Shown piece after piece: positions 4,920 to 5,627 of a DNA stretch of 5,627 nucleotides. Source of the DNA: Firmicutes bacterium CAG:95 (GTDB taxonomy: Bacteria > Bacillota > Clostridia > Lachnospirales > Lachnospiraceae); NCBI GenBank assembly GCA_000438155.1, contig FR902877.1:1-5627 (forward strand), read 5' to 3'. The notes under the pieces were generated by a model that saw nothing but the letters and a program-made list of their open reading frames with translations, was not told the origin of the DNA and did no database searches. The position numbers and the translations under genes were made by a program. Positions within the stretch are counted from its first letter, which is position 1; every line of letters starts with the position of its first letter.

Positions 4920-5627
4920 ATGGATTTAAAGAAAATTATCAAAAGCATCGGCATGATTGCCTGTATTATTATTTTGTGTACTGTAATTGTGAAGTATACC
5001 ATTCCGAATGAAACGCTTTTAGATTATGCAAACGAAAATCCGGAGCTTGCCTACGCTTCACCGGAAGCATCTGCCCTTGATCAGAACTCTGATGCTGAGG
5101 ATCTCACTTCTATTGAAAAAGCTAATGGAAATAAAACAGACAGTGAAAGTACTTTCGATGCAGAAGATACCAATGCAAAAGATACCAATGTAAAGAAGAC
5201 AAATACTGAAAAATCAGACAGCAATATGACAGGTGTGTCACTATCTGAGAATCCAGAAAATACTGCTAATTCCACACCTTCTGTCGCTGCTGTCGATTCC
5301 TTCTGCTATGAAGAGTTGACTGATGAGGTCAAGGCAAGAATCACCGGAATCTCCTATCCGATTACGGAAGAGGAAGCAGACTCCCTTGCAATCCCTGCCG
5401 TAAACCTGGTTTCTGATCCTGCTGCCCTGCAGATCAGTTACGATGATCTGCGTTACCTCAAAGTTCTTTATTATGACTTTGACGGAAATGTTCAGGAGGG
5501 TGAATTAATCTGTAATGTATCTATTGCAGAGGATCTGAAGGAAATCTTTTATGAACTGTACCGCAATCAGTATCCGATTCAGAGTATCCGGCTGATTGAC
5601 GACTATAACGGAGACGATACCGCCTCT
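4920..5627 (+). CDS. Probable M15-family D-alanyl-D-alanine carboxypeptidase, N-terminal part
   Basis: The gene is open for 236 codons from an ATG at 4920 and leaves the window without a stop. GGAG at 4909-4912 lies 7 nt before the start. Residues 1-9 are basic and 10-24 hydrophobic, an uncleaved signal anchor; Cys15 in MIAC is a weak lipobox but lies within the hydrophobic core. Residues of about 50-125 are a low-complexity linker rich in Asp, Asn, Ser, Thr and Glu. A folded domain starts near 128 (FCYEELTDEV), with LKVLYYDFDGNVQEGELI at 180-197 and IQSIRLIDDYNGDD near 220-234. That pattern resembles the start of VanY-like M15 peptidases that trim cell-wall stem peptides. The zinc-binding and catalytic residues would lie beyond the window, so activity cannot be judged. 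It is transcribed away from ecfA1. Confidence 0.75.
   Translation, partial: MDLKKIIKSIGMIACIIILCTVIVKYTIPNETLLDYANENPELAYASPEASALDQNSDAEDLTSIEKANGNKTDSESTFDAEDTNAKDTNVKKTNTEKSDSNMTGVSLSENPENTANSTPSVAAVDSFCYEELTDEVKARITGISYPITEEEADSLAIPAVNLVSDPAALQISYDDLRYLKVLYYDFDGNVQEGELICNVSIAEDLKEIFYELYRNQYPIQSIRLIDDYNGDDTAS
5160..5204 (+). repeat. 15-bp tandem repeat within the peptidase linker
   Basis: Three consecutive 15-bp units start at 5160, 5175 and 5190. The first two differ by one base; the third is more diverged. They encode AEDTN, AKDTN and VKKTN at residues 81-95, in the polar linker between the membrane anchor and the folded domain. Such a repeat could change length by slippage in frame without disrupting the enzyme. 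Confidence 0.75.

Noticed and set aside
5081..5275. Minus-strand 64-residue frame within the peptidase linker
   Set aside because: It is antisense to a low-complexity coding stretch and has a repetitive Ser/Val/Phe composition, as expected from the complement of the linker codons.

Overview
The window looks like chromosomal housekeeping DNA from a Gram-positive member of the Clostridia, most likely a Lachnospiraceae relative. The evidence is the gene order ecfA1-ecfA2-ecfT-truA-rplM-rpsI, typical of that phylum, the SigA-type promoter and GGAGG-like ribosome binding sites, and protein sequences of clostridial type. The family assignment is an inference from recognition, not from a search.

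Positions 1-4552 hold six genes, all on the minus strand and read from right to left: ecfA1 and ecfA2 (the two ATPases of an energy-coupling factor vitamin/metal transporter), ecfT (its membrane coupling protein), truA (tRNA pseudouridine synthase), rplM (ribosomal protein L13) and rpsI (S9, complete except for the last base of its stop codon, which falls outside the window). No substrate-binding S component is present, so this is a shared (group II) ECF module that must serve S components encoded elsewhere. rplM-rpsI has its own promoter with perfect consensus boxes (-35 TTGACA, 17-nt spacer, -10 TATAAT). It is followed by a leader of about 87 nt with a closing stem next to the ribosome binding site, a candidate L13 autoregulatory leader. 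Two larger direct repeats sit just upstream of the promoter. I see no convincing terminator between truA and rplM, so read-through from the ecf-truA genes is also possible.

Positions 4553-4919 form a divergent intergenic region of 367 bp and are the least ordinary part of the window. It contains a hairpin touching the ecfA1 start codon, a candidate ecfA1 promoter with a 10-bp direct repeat at its presumed start site, a perfect 12-bp inverted repeat bounding a 183-bp segment, and inside that segment an 11-bp-stem terminator-like hairpin that ends no visible gene.

Positions 4920-5627 hold the first 236 codons of a plus-strand gene that runs off the window. It encodes an N-terminally anchored extracytoplasmic protein with a long polar linker, probably a VanY-like M15 D,D-carboxypeptidase whose catalytic residues lie beyond the end. 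In many Clostridia rplQ precedes ecfA1; here this divergent gene takes that place.

I found no clear evidence of a novel defence, mobile or biosynthetic system. The most useful leads are the structured intergenic segment at 4710-4892 and the leader elements.
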